DNA of 64,000 nt from Desulfovibrio ferrophilus (GCF_003966735.1 NZ_AP017378.1:558001-622000); one strand, 5' to 3'; positions 16,555 through 25,724 are shown, counted from the first letter of the stretch. A program made the numbers and translations. The notes: generated from the letters alone by a model not told the origin.

Positions 16555-18217
16555 CTCCGATCATTTCGCGGTTGGCAGCGCCCGGAGGCACCATGGGATA
16601 CACCCCGTCCGAGGCGTTAACGGGCAGATGAATCAGGCAGGGGCCCTGTTCCGAGAAGATGCGTTTCAATTCTCCTTCAGGATCGGGATGACCGTCCAGG
16701 TCAACGGCGGGCAGCCCGAATCCGCGGGCAATGGCGGCAAAATCCGGGCTGTGCTTGTAGTCCGAGGCAAACAGGCGATTGCCGTAGAACAACTCCTGCT
16801 GCTGTTGGACCAGGCCCAGGGCATTGTTGTTGGTCAGCACGATTTTGACGTTGGTCCTGTGCTCTGCGGCTGTGGCCAGTTCCTGGATGTTCATCATCAG
16901 GCTGCCGTCGCCGGAGAAGCAGACCACGGTACGTTCCGGCTCGGCCAGGGATGCACCGATGGCTGCCGGCAGTCCGAAGCCCATGGTACCGAGTCCGCCA
17001 GAGGTCAGCCAGCGGCCGGGACGGCGGAAAGGGTAAGCCTGTGCCGTGCGCATCTGATGCTGGCCGACATCCGTGGTGATAATGTCATCATCTTCCATCA
17101 GTTTTGAAACGGCCTGGATAATGCCGTAAGGGGCCATGATGTCATCGGCGCGGGGCAGATCCAGGGGGTGGCTGTGGCGCAGGCGGCTGACCCGCTCTGA
17201 CCACTGGCGGCGCGGGCGTTTCTCCACCATGGGCAGTAATGATTCCAGAACCTGTTTGGCATCTGCGGTGATTCCCAGAAGTGGAGTCTTGATCTTGTCC
17301 AGCTCTCCAGGGTCGATGTCCACATGCAGAATCTGCGCACCGGGACAGAACTGATCGGCCTTGCCCGTGGCGCGATCATCAAACCGCACACCAAGGGCGA
17401 TGAGCAGGTCGCTTTCTTCCAGCAACAGGTTGGTGCAGGGGGCGGCGTGCATGCCGAGCATTCCCAGGCAGAGCGGATGATCGGAGGGCAGTGCGCCAAG
17501 GCCCATCAGGGTCGTGGCCACGGGGATGGAGGTCTTTTCCGCCAGGGCGCGGGCCAGTTCCGAGGCGCCGGACTGGACCACGCCACCGCCGATGTACAGG
17601 AACGGGCGTTGGGCTGCGTTGATCATCTTTGCGGCCTTTTCGATGTCATCCCAGCTGAAGGGTGGCAGCGGGTTGGGCTTACCGGGTTCGGGCCATTGCT
17701 CGAATTCAAGCATTGCGGTCTGGACATCCTTGGGGATGTCGATGAGCACCGGGCCGGGTCTGTCGGAGGCAGCGATGCGGAAGGCTTCGGGGATGACGGT
17801 GAGCAGTTCCTCGGCCGAGCGGACCAGAAAATTGTGTTTGGTGGCAGGGATGCTCATGCCGTAGATATCCACTTCCTGAAAGGCGTCACTACCGATCATG
17901 GATGTTGGCACTTGCCCGGTAATGCAGATGATGGGCACGGAGTCGAGCTTGGCATCGGCCAGGGCTGTGAGGGTATTGGTTGCTCCAGGACCTGAGGTGG
18001 CCATGAAGACCTGGGGAGTGCCGCTGGTGCGGGCCATGCCCTGAGCCATAAACCCCGCGCCTTGCTCGTGGCGTGCCAGGACGTGACGGATCTGTTCGCT
18101 GTGGGAGAGGGCGTCGTACAGGGGAAGGTTGGTTCCCCCGGGAATTCCTGGGATGATGTGAATGCCTTGGCGTTCCAAGAGCCGAATGGTGGCCTCTGCG
18201 CCTGTCATACGTTTCAT
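16532..18217 (-). CDS. ilvB: Acetolactate synthase catalytic subunit (AHAS I type)
   Basis: 561 residues, the usual length. ThDP-enzyme features: GIPGGTNLPLYDAL, catalytic Glu in ARHEQGAGFMAQGMAR, SGPGATNTLTALADAKLDS, DAFQEVD, and the ThDP/Mg motif GDGSLMMNIQELATAAEH ending NNNALG. The first 180 residues resemble E. coli IlvB more than IlvI. It condenses two pyruvates (or pyruvate and 2-oxobutyrate) in valine/leucine/isoleucine synthesis. ATG 18217 has GGAGG upstream. Expression is expected to be set by the valine-codon attenuator at 18276-18434. Confidence 0.96.
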   Translation of the reverse strand: MKRMTGAEATIRLLERQGIHIIPGIPGGTNLPLYDALSHSEQIRHVLARHEQGAGFMAQGMARTSGTPQVFMATSGPGATNTLTALADAKLDSVPIICITGQVPTSMIGSDAFQEVDIYGMSIPATKHNFLVRSAEELLTVIPEAFRIAASDRPGPVLIDIPKDVQTAMLEFEQWPEPGKPNPLPPFSWDDIEKAAKMINAAQRPFLYIGGGVVQSGASELARALAEKTSIPVATTLMGLGALPSDHPLCLGMLGMHAAPCTNLLLEESDLLIALGVRFDDRATGKADQFCPGAQILHVDIDPGELDKIKTPLLGITADAKQVLESLLPMVEKRPRRQWSERVSRLRHSHPLDLPRADDIMAPYGIIQAVSKLMEDDDIITTDVGQHQMRTAQAYPFRRPGRWLTSGGLGTMGFGLPAAIGASLAEPERTVVCFSGDGSLMMNIQELATAAEHRTNVKIVLTNNNALGLVQQQQELFYGNRLFASDYKHSPDFAAIARGFGLPAVDLDGHPDPEGELKRIFSEQGPCLIHLPVNASDGVYPMVPPGAANREMIGGAEHACI

Positions 18218-18275
18218 GATTCTGCCTCCATGGTTGTCCGCTTGGGTGGCCGGTGGAGGTTTGCTTTGAGAAATG

Positions 18276-18305
18276 AAAAACCCCCGCCGGTTGCGCCGGC
18301 GGGGG
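18276..18305 (-). terminator. Attenuator terminator of ilvBN
   Basis: Minus-strand stem CCCCCGCCGG / CCGGCGGGGG, loop CGCAA, then T5-C-A-T3. It sits between the leader peptide stop (18339) and the ilvB start (18217), so it is a conditional terminator rather than an operon end. Confidence 0.93.
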
Positions 18306-18350
18306 TGGTCAATCTGTCTGTGTCCCTGGGACTACCCGCTACAACGCAAC
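18290..18350 (-). promoter_or_regulatory. Antiterminator pairing of ilvBN attenuator
   Basis: Minus-strand GTTGCG (18345-18350) and GCGGG (18335-18339), next to the leader stop, can pair with CGCAAC (18290-18295) and CCCGC (18299-18303). The second pair of segments lies inside the terminator stem and loop, so the two structures exclude each other. A small competing hairpin CGTCG-TACA-CGACG covers the last valine codons and ends against GTTGCG, matching the classical 1:2 / 2:3 / 3:4 attenuation layout. Confidence 0.8.
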
Positions 18351-18434
18351 GTCGTGTACGACGCATACGATTACTACTACGCTTACTACGCCCTGTACGG
18401 CGGAAGTTAGGGAAGTGGTGATCGTGCGGTGCAT
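18339..18434 (-). CDS. ivbL: Valine-rich leader peptide of ilvBN (IvbL-like)
   Basis: A 31-codon ORF, below usual gene-calling limits. Ten of 31 residues are valine, concentrated in VVSVVVIVCVV (residues 16-26); eight of the ten are GTA. It starts ATG with GGAG eight bases upstream, and a promoter-like TTGACG-17-TAGCAA lies before it. It stops at TAG immediately before the antiterminator segment. By analogy with E. coli ivbL, scarcity of charged tRNA-Val would stall the ribosome, favour the antiterminator and let transcription enter ilvB. The peptide itself is probably non-functional. Confidence 0.9.
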   Translation of the reverse strand: MHRTITTSLTSAVQGVVSVVVIVCVVHDVAL

Positions 18435-18472
18435 CGGGGTCTCCATACAATCGATTAATCAGATGAAATGTA

Positions 18473-18501
18473 TTGCTACATCCAGCAGGACGTGCCGTCA
18501 A
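18473..18501 (-). promoter_or_regulatory. Candidate promoter of ilvBN leader
   Basis: Minus strand TTGACG (18496-18501), 17-base spacer, TAGCAA (18473-18478). The -35 is good and the -10 is poor (3 of 6). Position about 40 bases before the leader ATG fits. Confidence 0.55.
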
Positions 18502-18542
18502 GTCCCTTTTGCATCAGGATTTTCGGAGGTTGGCGTAGGACG

Positions 18543-20354
18543 TTAGCTCTCGATGGCAAGCAATCTGTCCATACCCGCCAGGAAATGCGTATAGGCTCCG
18601 GGTTGGTTGCGGACGTTGTCAGCAAAGGCATTGGACAGGGTCTGTGCCTGTTGTCGCCAGGCCTTGTTTCCAGTCAGTTCGGCCAGATCAAGCAGATTGT
18701 GCAGGGCCTGGGAATTGGCAGAAGGGGCAGGGCCGTCGTGCAGTTCCTTGGGACGAACAGGCAGCAATGCATCGGGTTGCGACAGGAAATAGCCTCCGCC
18801 TTTTTGGTCGAGGAATGTTGAGTCCATGGCGGTCTGGAGTGCCACTGCCTGTTCGAGTCGGGCGGAGTCTCCTGTTGTGCGATGCAGTTGGAGCAGCCCT
18901 TGAATCATGAAGGCATGATCCTCGGCCGTGCCGGGTGCAGCGGCTTCGCCATCCACCCATCGGTGCAGCAGATTGCCGGAGGCATCACACATTTTTTGCA
19001 GTACGAAGTCTGCGGCACGGGCAGCGGCCTCGGCGTACGTCTGTTCATTGAGAATGGAGGCTCCCAGCGCCAGGGTTGCAATCATCTGGCCGTTCCAGTC
19101 TGCCAGAATCTTTTCATCGCGATGGGGGCGGATGCGTTGCTCACGAACCTCGAACAGCTTCTTGCGATTCTGCTCCCAACGCTCTCCGTCAGTCCCTTCC
19201 AGCGGGTTGCGCAGATGCAGGATGTTCAGGCCTGTGGGCTGCTTCGTTGATTCATCCCGGAAGTTGCCATGGGTCTCAACCCGGAATAGCGTGGAGAGTG
19301 GACCTGCTTCGTCCACGCCAAGGATATCGATAAGCTCCTGGGCCTTCCAGAGATAGAATAATCCTTCCTCGCCCTCGCTGTCCGCGTCTTCGGCGGCAAA
19401 GAAGCCCCCTTCTGGGTGGGCCAGATCGCGCAGGACATATTCAAAGATTTCGTGCGCTGTCTGCGCCAGGAACGCATTGCCCGAAACCCGGTGGAGTTCA
19501 AGGCAGGCCGTGGCAATTCCGGCTTGGTCATAGAGCATCTTTTCGAAATGAGGAACCAGCCAGCGTTCGTCGGTGGAGTAGCGATGAAAGCCGAATCCCA
19601 CGTGGTCGAAAAGTCCACCAAGGCGCATTCGGGTCAGGGTGTGGCGAACCATTTCCAGCAGGCGCTCATCACCGCTTGCGGCGTAGCGACCAAGCAGGAA
19701 GGTCAGATTGAAAGGCGTTGGGAATTTGGGTGCTTCGCTGAAGCCACCGAGGCGGACATCATAGCGTTTGGAAAGCCCCTGTTCGGCCAGGGCCGAAACG
19801 TTGCCATCAAGGGGGCTTCCGCCCTTGGCGCTATCGGCATAGTAGTCTGCCAGGTGCTGGCGCATCTGGTCCGAGTTTTCCAGGAGCTTGGCCCGGTCTC
19901 CGGCCCAGTGTTCACCTATGGCGCGGGTCAGTTCCAGCAGGCCCGTTGTTCCGAAACGGTTGCGGGGCGGTAGGTATGTCCCTGCCAGAAAAGGCAGGCC
20001 GTCCGGCGTCAGCAGGGCGGTCAGGGGCCAGCCCCCGCGTCCTGTAATCATTTGGCAGGCGGTCATGTAGACGGCATCCACATCGGGTCGTTCCTCGCGG
20101 TCGGCCTTGATGCAGACAAAAGTTTCGTTCAAGGCCGTGGCGACCTCGTCATCCTCGAAGGATTCACGTTCCATGACGTGACACCAGTGGCAGGTGGAGT
20201 AGCCGATGGAGAGCAGCACGGGCTTGTCTTCGCGCCGTGCGATTTCAAAAGCCTCGGGGCCCCAAGGCTTCCAGTCCACAGGGTTGTGGGCATGCTGTTG
20301 CAGGTAGGGACTCTTCTCATGAATCAGGCTATTCGGGGGCTGCTTTTTGGTCAC
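18543..20354 (-). CDS. Thioredoxin-domain protein of DUF255/YyaL family
   Basis: 603 residues. N-terminal thioredoxin-like domain (about 1-170) with the family signature [14 protein letters not shown] and [12 protein letters not shown] preceded by STCH (CHWC redox pair), then [14 protein letters not shown] and [15 protein letters not shown]. The remainder is an alpha/alpha-barrel, N-acylglucosamine-epimerase-like region ([15 protein letters not shown] ... [14 protein letters not shown]). Widely conserved from bacteria to human SPATA20; biochemical role undefined. The start is a GTG with AAGGAG 12 bases upstream. Stands alone on the minus strand. Confidence 0.92.
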   Translation of the reverse strand: MTKKQPPNSLIHEKSPYLQQHAHNPVDWKPWGPEAFEIARREDKPVLLSIGYSTCHWCHVMERESFEDDEVATALNETFVCIKADREERPDVDAVYMTACQMITGRGGWPLTALLTPDGLPFLAGTYLPPRNRFGTTGLLELTRAIGEHWAGDRAKLLENSDQMRQHLADYYADSAKGGSPLDGNVSALAEQGLSKRYDVRLGGFSEAPKFPTPFNLTFLLGRYAASGDERLLEMVRHTLTRMRLGGLFDHVGFGFHRYSTDERWLVPHFEKMLYDQAGIATACLELHRVSGNAFLAQTAHEIFEYVLRDLAHPEGGFFAAEDADSEGEEGLFYLWKAQELIDILGVDEAGPLSTLFRVETHGNFRDESTKQPTGLNILHLRNPLEGTDGERWEQNRKKLFEVREQRIRPHRDEKILADWNGQMIATLALGASILNEQTYAEAAARAADFVLQKMCDASGNLLHRWVDGEAAAPGTAEDHAFMIQGLLQLHRTTGDSARLEQAVALQTAMDSTFLDQKGGGYFLSQPDALLPVRPKELHDGPAPSANSQALHNLLDLAELTGNKAWRQQAQTLSNAFADNVRNQPGAYTHFLAGMDRLLAIES

Positions 20355-20447
20355 TGTACGGGTGTCTCCTTGATGGTCTGCCAGAGTGGTCGCGTCAGGC
20401 GATTCGCTTGTGGCGTAACCATGAGTATAGGCATGCGGGACTGTTTG

Positions 20448-21257
20448 TCATCCCTTGGAAGATGGTTCGGGCGGATTATGGTGCAGGAAACGACCGGGAG
20501 GGACTCCTACGGCGTGACGAAAGGCCCGGGTGAAGTGGCTTTGGTCGGCAAACCCACAGGCCAAGCCAGCCTCTGTCAAGGGAGTTCCCGAGACGATTAG
20601 GTGCAGAGCGCGGCTGATGCGGCATTGAAGTCTGTAGTCGGCAGGGGACATGCCCGTCTGGGTGACGAACAATCGCTGGAGGTGGAATTTGCTCAGACAG
20701 GCGATCTGCGCCAGATCATCCAGAGAATGTTCTGCTGATGGCGTTTTGGCGATGGCTGTCATGGCTGCCAGAATTCCCGGGTGCAGTGGGCGCTGCTGTT
20801 CTGGTGGGAATGGAGTTGGTTGGCAATGGGTAACCACCGCGAGCAGCAATTCGGAAATGATCTGTTCCCGTTCAGGCAATGAGTGCGGCTCCGGGGGGAT
20901 AAGCTTGAAGTAGCACTGGAACAACTCGCTGGCTTCAGGGCTTTCAACCAGCGGTGTGGGTAGATGTTTCAGCACAGGTACTGTGTCTGGAGGTAGGCAC
21001 AACACCCTGTAGGTATGGGGCTGATGATTTTCACTTGTGCAGCGATGCCCTTGTTGTGGGGGGATGACAAAGAGCTCACCGGGATGGACGAGGAAGGCGC
21101 TCCTTCCCATTTCAATGCGCCGCACACCTGAATCCACCATGCCCAGCACCAATGAATGATGAGCATGGCGGGGAAAATGACCACGCAGGTGGTTGCCCAG
21201 GACGGCAGTAACCTTCTGGTCCGGGACAGGAGTAATATGGATGCTGTCCTCGGGCAT
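20448..21257 (-). CDS. AraC-family transcriptional regulator
   Basis: 269 residues from the ATG at 21257 (GGAGG just upstream); the longer open frame to 21512 runs through the cupin gene. An N-terminal cupin-like ligand domain (HFPRHAHHSLVLGMVDSG ... GELFVIPPQQGH) precedes two helix-turn-helix motifs at the C-terminus (LDDLAQIACLSKFHLQRLF; LTEAGLACGFADQSHFTRAF, then GVPPGRF). It follows a stand-alone cupin gene by 23 bases, so both are probably one transcript. Target genes unknown. Confidence 0.9.
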   Translation of the reverse strand: MPEDSIHITPVPDQKVTAVLGNHLRGHFPRHAHHSLVLGMVDSGVRRIEMGRSAFLVHPGELFVIPPQQGHRCTSENHQPHTYRVLCLPPDTVPVLKHLPTPLVESPEASELFQCYFKLIPPEPHSLPEREQIISELLLAVVTHCQPTPFPPEQQRPLHPGILAAMTAIAKTPSAEHSLDDLAQIACLSKFHLQRLFVTQTGMSPADYRLQCRISRALHLIVSGTPLTEAGLACGFADQSHFTRAFRHAVGVPPGRFLHHNPPEPSSKG

Positions 21258-21280
21258 GGTCCTCCAGGTTGGGGCGGTGA

Positions 21281-21661
21281 TTATTTCAGCGGGGGGCTGA
21301 ATGTCGCCACCAGAGTCAGACCGTGTTCTCCGGCCATGACACTGTGACGTTCGCCTTGCGGAATGATTGCCATTTCCCCCGGGTGATAGGCAACCTTCTT
21401 TTCCTGAATCATGCATGTCCCTTGGCCGGCTGCGACCTGGTGCAATTCCGTTTGGGTGGGATGATCGTGTTCTTTCAGGCAGCAGCCAGGGGCCACGCGC
21501 ACCAGGTGGCACGACAGCCGACCACCGGTGTCAGCTCCGGTGATCAGGTCCTTGATATGGACGCCCTCGAAAGCAGGGTGGGCGTTCCACTCCAGCTCAC
21601 AGATGGGGCGGGTCGCGTCTGTTGCAGCTACGCATGCGTTTTGAAAGGGAATGTTGTTCAT
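21281..21661 (-). CDS. Cupin-domain protein
   Basis: 126 residues. Single cupin barrel with the metal-binding motif pieces KEHDHPTQTELHQVAAGQG and PQGERHSVMAGEHG. GGAGG precedes the ATG. It sits 23 bases upstream of an AraC regulator that itself begins with a cupin-like domain, suggesting a shared small ligand. No enzymatic activity can be assigned. Confidence 0.85.
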   Translation of the reverse strand: MNNIPFQNACVAATDATRPICELEWNAHPAFEGVHIKDLITGADTGGRLSCHLVRVAPGCCLKEHDHPTQTELHQVAAGQGTCMIQEKKVAYHPGEMAIIPQGERHSVMAGEHGLTLVATFSPPLK

Positions 21662-21850
21662 GGCGGGTTCCTCCCGTTTGATGTTTCGGGAAGGATGACC
21701 GGCAACGGGGCTGGGGTCTTGTCTGATCTTGCGGAATCGGCTTTGACGCCTTGGGGCACGGGTGGCTATAGTGAAGATGGTGAAGACGGCGGATAACTCG
21801 GAACGTCCGGGAGTCCGCCATGGAAATAGAATGTCGCAAAGGAGTGCGAA

Positions 21851-22147
21851 ATGTCGGATGAGATCATGGATCTCGCGTCATTGGATATGGATGAGTTGCT
21901 TCCCCGTTTGGAGGGCGGCCTGTTTGCGCTGTTCCATAGCGAGGAGCATTATGCCGATCTGGTCAAGATTGCGACAGCTCTTGGCCTTAAGGATTTTGTG
22001 ACGTCCAAGGTTGCCGGACGTTCCAAGGAAGAGGTGTTGGGCCTGTTCTCCGATGGTGAAGAGGCAATATCAGAGTTTCTGCATTACGCGGCAGACAAGG
22101 GCCTGCTTGAACTTTCCGAAGATGAAACTGATACTGACGTCCAGTAG
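21851..22147 (+). CDS. Small acidic hypothetical protein
   Basis: 98 residues, strongly acidic, no membrane segment or cysteines. AAAGGAG sits eight bases before the ATG. The middle (HSEEHYADLVKIATALGLKDFVTSKVAGRSKEEVL) looks helical. I do not recognise the family. It is divergent from the cupin/AraC pair. Confidence 0.7.
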   Translation: MSDEIMDLASLDMDELLPRLEGGLFALFHSEEHYADLVKIATALGLKDFVTSKVAGRSKEEVLGLFSDGEEAISEFLHYAADKGLLELSEDETDTDVQ

Positions 22148-22192
22148 CCTCCGGGCATGGCTGGTCCATGCCCGCGAGCGTTGAGTGGTCTG

Positions 22193-22450
22193 CTAATCCA
22201 CTTCTTTCCAGGTGTATCCCTTGTCTTTCATGCACTGTTCCACGCTGGCATCGAATTCTGCATCAGTGGGATCGACCAGGGTATGCGTTCCGTCGCCATT
22301 GTCTTTGTGGGTGGCGCTCCATTCGCAGTTTTCAAGATTGATTTTCTGATGCTGCGGGGAGAGTTCCTTGTTGACCCATCCCATGTTCGGGCCGCAGGCG
22401 GTCAGCATGAGCAGGGCGGCTGCAAGGGCAATGAGTGCAAGACGGTGCAT
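22193..22450 (-). CDS. Small putative lipoprotein
   Basis: 85 residues with a lipoprotein signal peptide: MHRLALIALAAALLMLTAC, lipobox LTAC, lipidated Cys at 19. The mature part has two cysteines (ENCEW; VEQCMKDKGYTWKEV) that could form a disulfide. No family recognised. An AGGAG-like ribosome site (CAGGAGCTCC) precedes the ATG. Confidence 0.75.
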   Translation of the reverse strand: MHRLALIALAAALLMLTACGPNMGWVNKELSPQHQKINLENCEWSATHKDNGDGTHTLVDPTDAEFDASVEQCMKDKGYTWKEVD

Positions 22451-22556
22451 GGTGGAGCTCCTGTGTGGCTTTGTGTGTGAAAAAGGGCAACCAATATAAC
22501 AGGCTGCGCGTTTTGATTTCGCATAAAGTGTGGCTCAGGTCAAAATGATCGACTCG

Positions 22557-22593
22557 AAAAGCCCCGTACCGGATTGACCGGTGCGGGGCTTTT
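22557..22593. terminator. Bidirectional intrinsic terminator
   Basis: A4 GCCCCGTACCGG, 5-base loop, CCGGTGCGGGGC T4, with one G-T pair. Oriented to stop the 22630-22857 gene on the minus strand. Confidence 0.88.
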
Positions 22594-22629
22594 ACGTGAA
22601 AGGCGTACTCTCGGGCGAGGCCGGCCTGA

Positions 22630-22857
22630 TCAGCCCACAGAATCCAGAAGAGTTCCCGTGCCGGTGTATACCGCACTCAGGACGCTTTTCTGGAAGTCGT
22701 AGTTAGCACTCGTGCTTCCGGAAGAAGGGCTTGAGTTCATGTAGTCAAGGGTCTTGGTGACCACTTGGGCTCCAAACGTCTCTTTGTCGGCCGCCATGCT
22801 GAAGGTGCTGGCGGCACTCACGCCGCCAACGGCGGACATGTCCGTGAAGTTTGTCAT
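22630..22857 (-). CDS. Small hypothetical protein
   Basis: 75 residues from the ATG at 22857, with GGAGGGG upstream. Ser/Thr/Ala-rich, no membrane segment; the core reads FGAQVVTKTLDYMNSSPSS. It faintly recalls the small YjfB-type proteins of flagellated bacteria, but the match is too weak to name. It is followed by a terminator and preceded by a receiver gene 104 bases away. Confidence 0.65.
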   Translation of the reverse strand: MTNFTDMSAVGGVSAASTFSMAADKETFGAQVVTKTLDYMNSSPSSGSTSANYDFQKSVLSAVYTGTGTLLDSVG

Positions 22858-22961
22858 GTGCGTTCTCCCCTCCTTGGCCGGCGGGTAAAGAATCACGCCT
22901 TCCTCTTGTTATCGGCAGGGCAATAGAAAGACTTAAGGGGGGATTGAGAAAAAAAACGGAT

Positions 22962-23321
22962 TTAAGCGGCGAAGGAGCGGATGGTCTTAATCAGATTGTT
23001 AAACTCGAAGGGCTTTTCAATGAAGGCATTGATGCCCGCATCCTGAATATTTGGGAGTTCCCGCGGGCTGAAGCCAGTGAGTGCAATGATGGGCACAGCG
23101 GACTGTCCGCCCTGACTAGACCTGATACGGCGCGTGGCCTCCAAACCATCCATTACGGGCATCTTGATATCCATGACCACAACATCGAAGTCCTGTTGCG
23201 CAAAGGCTTTCAAGGCTTCGTCTCCGTCTCCCACAGCGGTGACTCCATACCCCAAGCTTTCCAGGGTGATTCGTGCGCTTTCTCTGGTGACAATTTCGTC
23301 CTCGACCAACAGGACTTGCAT
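22962..23321 (-). CDS. Stand-alone response regulator receiver
   Basis: 119 residues from the ATG at 23321 (GGAG upstream). Complete receiver: acidic pair VEDE near residue 8, phospho-acceptor in VVMDIKMPVMDG, conserved Thr in IALTGFS, and Lys in IEKPFEF. No output domain, so CheY-like or a phosphorelay intermediate. The nearest kinase on the same strand is the PAS kinase at 23839-24990, with the ferredoxin gene between on the other strand. Confidence 0.92.
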   Translation of the reverse strand: MQVLLVEDEIVTRESARITLESLGYGVTAVGDGDEALKAFAQQDFDVVVMDIKMPVMDGLEATRRIRSSQGGQSAVPIIALTGFSPRELPNIQDAGINAFIEKPFEFNNLIKTIRSFAA

Positions 23322-23515
23322 CAAGTCTTCTCCAATAGGCAGGGTGCCCGATGTGCAGTGATAATTCCGCGAATGGCGGCGAATATTTTGATTGGGTAAA
23401 CGTTATCCGGGGGGAGGCACTGTGTCAAGAGGGTTGGAAAGGTTGATAGGGTTGTGCGGTAAAAACCCCTGTGTGCACAAGGAATGATAACTACTGGTTG
23501 GGAATTCAAATTCCG

Positions 23516-23769
<254 letters not shown>

Positions 23770-23795
23770 TTCGAATTGTAATTTCTATGATCGAG

Positions 23796-23832
23796 AATGG
23801 GTCAACTCCTGATGGGCGTTGGCCCATTTTTG
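23796..23832 (+). terminator. Intrinsic terminator of ferredoxin gene
   Basis: AATGGGTCAAC / GTTGGCCCATT (one T-G pair), 11-base loop, T-rich tail. It lies between the converging ferredoxin and PAS kinase genes. Confidence 0.8.
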
Positions 23833-23838
23833 GTTTCG

Positions 23839-24990
23839 TCAGGCCGTGGAGTTGGCGTTGGGGATTTGAGCATAGAAGGTTGTGCCCGAATCCTTACTGG
23901 TGCTGAAGGAAATCCTGCCCTTGAGGTAGTTCTGAGTCAGCAGGCGCATGCTGAAGGTTCCAAGTCCCCTGTCCGTTCCCTTGGTGGAGAACGAAGGGCG
24001 AAAGATTTGTTTTTGTGCCTGGGGCGGGATGTAGGTGGGGTTGTGGACCCAGAAGGTGACCTGTTCGGCTTCGACCTCATAGCCCACGGTGATGGTCATG
24101 TCTGCAGTGCAGGCTTCCAGAGCGTTTTTGATCATGTTGCCTATGACTCGGCCCAGAAGCGCTGCATCGGCCTCGATGGTGTGAGGCGGAAGTCCTTCTG
24201 CCACGACAAGATGCTTCTGATTGGCTTCCCGGTAACGGCCCAGCTTACGGGTCAGGCGGTCGATCATCTGGTGGCAGTCAACCGACCCGGCGTGCACGAC
24301 AAGGTCTTCGTTTTCGGCGGCGAGCAGGGTGCGCTGGCTTTCGATTTCCTCCACAAGGTGAATCAATGCCTGCATCAGGATTTGCAAATCCTCGCGTTCA
24401 GTGGGGCCCGATTCCTCAAACAACACTTCGGCCATGCCCATGGCTCCGCCAGCGGTGTTGATGATGTCATGGAAGAAGATTCGCTCAAGGTAGCGCCGTC
24501 GGTTGCGGTCCGAGATGTCATCGACGGTAAACAGGACCAGATTCTGCCCAGATAGGGTCAATGGCTCTGCCGTGACACGAAGATCCTGCCCGCTGATTCC
24601 AGTGCTCTTTTCCTGAAGCAGGTGAAATTCCTCTGTGGCGGGAACACCGTCAATGGCCTCGATCATGGCCTGGACAGCACCGCATTCGCTACAGAATTTT
24701 GAGGTGCCGCAACCGCCCTTGGCGAACTTGACGAAGGCACAGCTCATGGCTTCGCCAGGACGCATTCCCATCAGGGACGCTGCGGCTTCAAGGCCCAAGG
24801 TTGCCTTGAGTGCCTTGTTGGCAAAGACGATCTGGCGGTGACGATTGATGAGCATCACCTGCGAGGGCATTGCGTCGAGAATAGCCGTGGCCTCCGCGTT
24901 GTTCAACTGCAGTCGACAACTGAGGATTTCCTCTGCTGGACAACGATCCGCGGGGGCGTATTCGGTGGAAATGGCGCGTGCAATATTCAT
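23839..24990 (-). CDS. Soluble PAS histidine kinase
   Basis: 383 residues from the ATG at 24990; a TTG at 24996 is possible. PAS domain (about 35-165) with an unusual cysteine-bearing insert KGGCGTSKFCSECGAV (CX5CX2C), which could bind metal or act as a redox switch. The dimerisation helix has FFHDIINTAGGAMGMAE (His of HD type), and the ATPase domain has NMIKNALEACTADM and GLGTFSMRLL. No membrane segments, so it reads a cytoplasmic cue. It sits on the same strand as the stand-alone receiver at 22962, a plausible partner. Confidence 0.88.
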   Translation of the reverse strand: MNIARAISTEYAPADRCPAEEILSCRLQLNNAEATAILDAMPSQVMLINRHRQIVFANKALKATLGLEAAASLMGMRPGEAMSCAFVKFAKGGCGTSKFCSECGAVQAMIEAIDGVPATEEFHLLQEKSTGISGQDLRVTAEPLTLSGQNLVLFTVDDISDRNRRRYLERIFFHDIINTAGGAMGMAEVLFEESGPTEREDLQILMQALIHLVEEIESQRTLLAAENEDLVVHAGSVDCHQMIDRLTRKLGRYREANQKHLVVAEGLPPHTIEADAALLGRVIGNMIKNALEACTADMTITVGYEVEAEQVTFWVHNPTYIPPQAQKQIFRPSFSTKGTDRGLGTFSMRLLTQNYLKGRISFSTSKDSGTTFYAQIPNANSTA

Positions 24991-25180
24991 TGGCAAAAGC
25001 GGGCTTGGGTTGGAAAGAGCAGACTTTTGCTTTTTTTGTTCAAGAAATCAAGCGACATTCGCTTGCAACACAGGAATTTAATGTGCTTTGCGACGAGCCT
25101 GGCCAGCTTTTGTGATGCATGCCGCACTCAAATGGGGTATGTCGAACAAAAGCGGACTCTTATTTATGCGGGGAGGGCTC

Positions 25181-25651
25181 ATGACTGGCAGTGAAGATCT
25201 CACGAAATATGTGATTAACGTTCCAGAGAGGGCTGATTATGCCAGCTTGAGAACGATTCCGTTTTTCGATGTATTCAAAAATGACGGTGACCTGACGACT
25301 GTGGCCAGAGGAGGCTCCTGGCTGGGCTGCCCCAAGGGGACAGTACTGATGCGTGACGGCGAGCTTGGTCATGACTTCTTTGTTCTGATCAAGGGGTGTG
25401 TCGAGGTCCGCAAGGGAACCACGGCTTTGGGCGAGGTCTGTCAGGGTGAACTGTTGGGCGAGATGGGTGCCATGCTCCATGAAAAGCGGTCTGCCGACGC
25501 CGTAACCAGGGAGGACTGTATCCTGTTCAGATTACACGTCACCGCGTTGAACAACCTGCCTCTGCAGGTCGTTTTTCCCTTGATGGTGCATATCTATCGC
25601 ATCACTGCCAAGCGATTGAAGTTGGCCGACAAGAAATTGTCGATGATGTAG
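25181..25651 (+). CDS. Cyclic-nucleotide-binding domain protein
   Basis: 156 residues from the ATG at 25181, preceded by GGGAGGG. One CNB domain (about 40-140): PKGTVLMRDGELGHDFFVLIKG, cassette LGEMGAMLHEKRSADAV with Glu and Arg in the ligand positions. There is no helix-turn-helix or catalytic domain; the C-terminal helix (HIYRITAKRLKLADKKL) ends the protein. Probably a regulatory subunit or adaptor for a partner elsewhere. Confidence 0.85.
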   Translation: MTGSEDLTKYVINVPERADYASLRTIPFFDVFKNDGDLTTVARGGSWLGCPKGTVLMRDGELGHDFFVLIKGCVEVRKGTTALGEVCQGELLGEMGAMLHEKRSADAVTREDCILFRLHVTALNNLPLQVVFPLMVHIYRITAKRLKLADKKLSMM

Positions 25652-25724
25652 CGGGTGCTCAGAACGTGGCAGTCTTATTGCTGTCTGTTATGTGCCTGCC
25701 TTTGGAGAGTCGGCCGGATGAAGG

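Noticed and set aside
22630-22857. Naming this gene as a YjfB-type motility protein
   Set aside because: Only a faint resemblance in length and composition; no firm motif.
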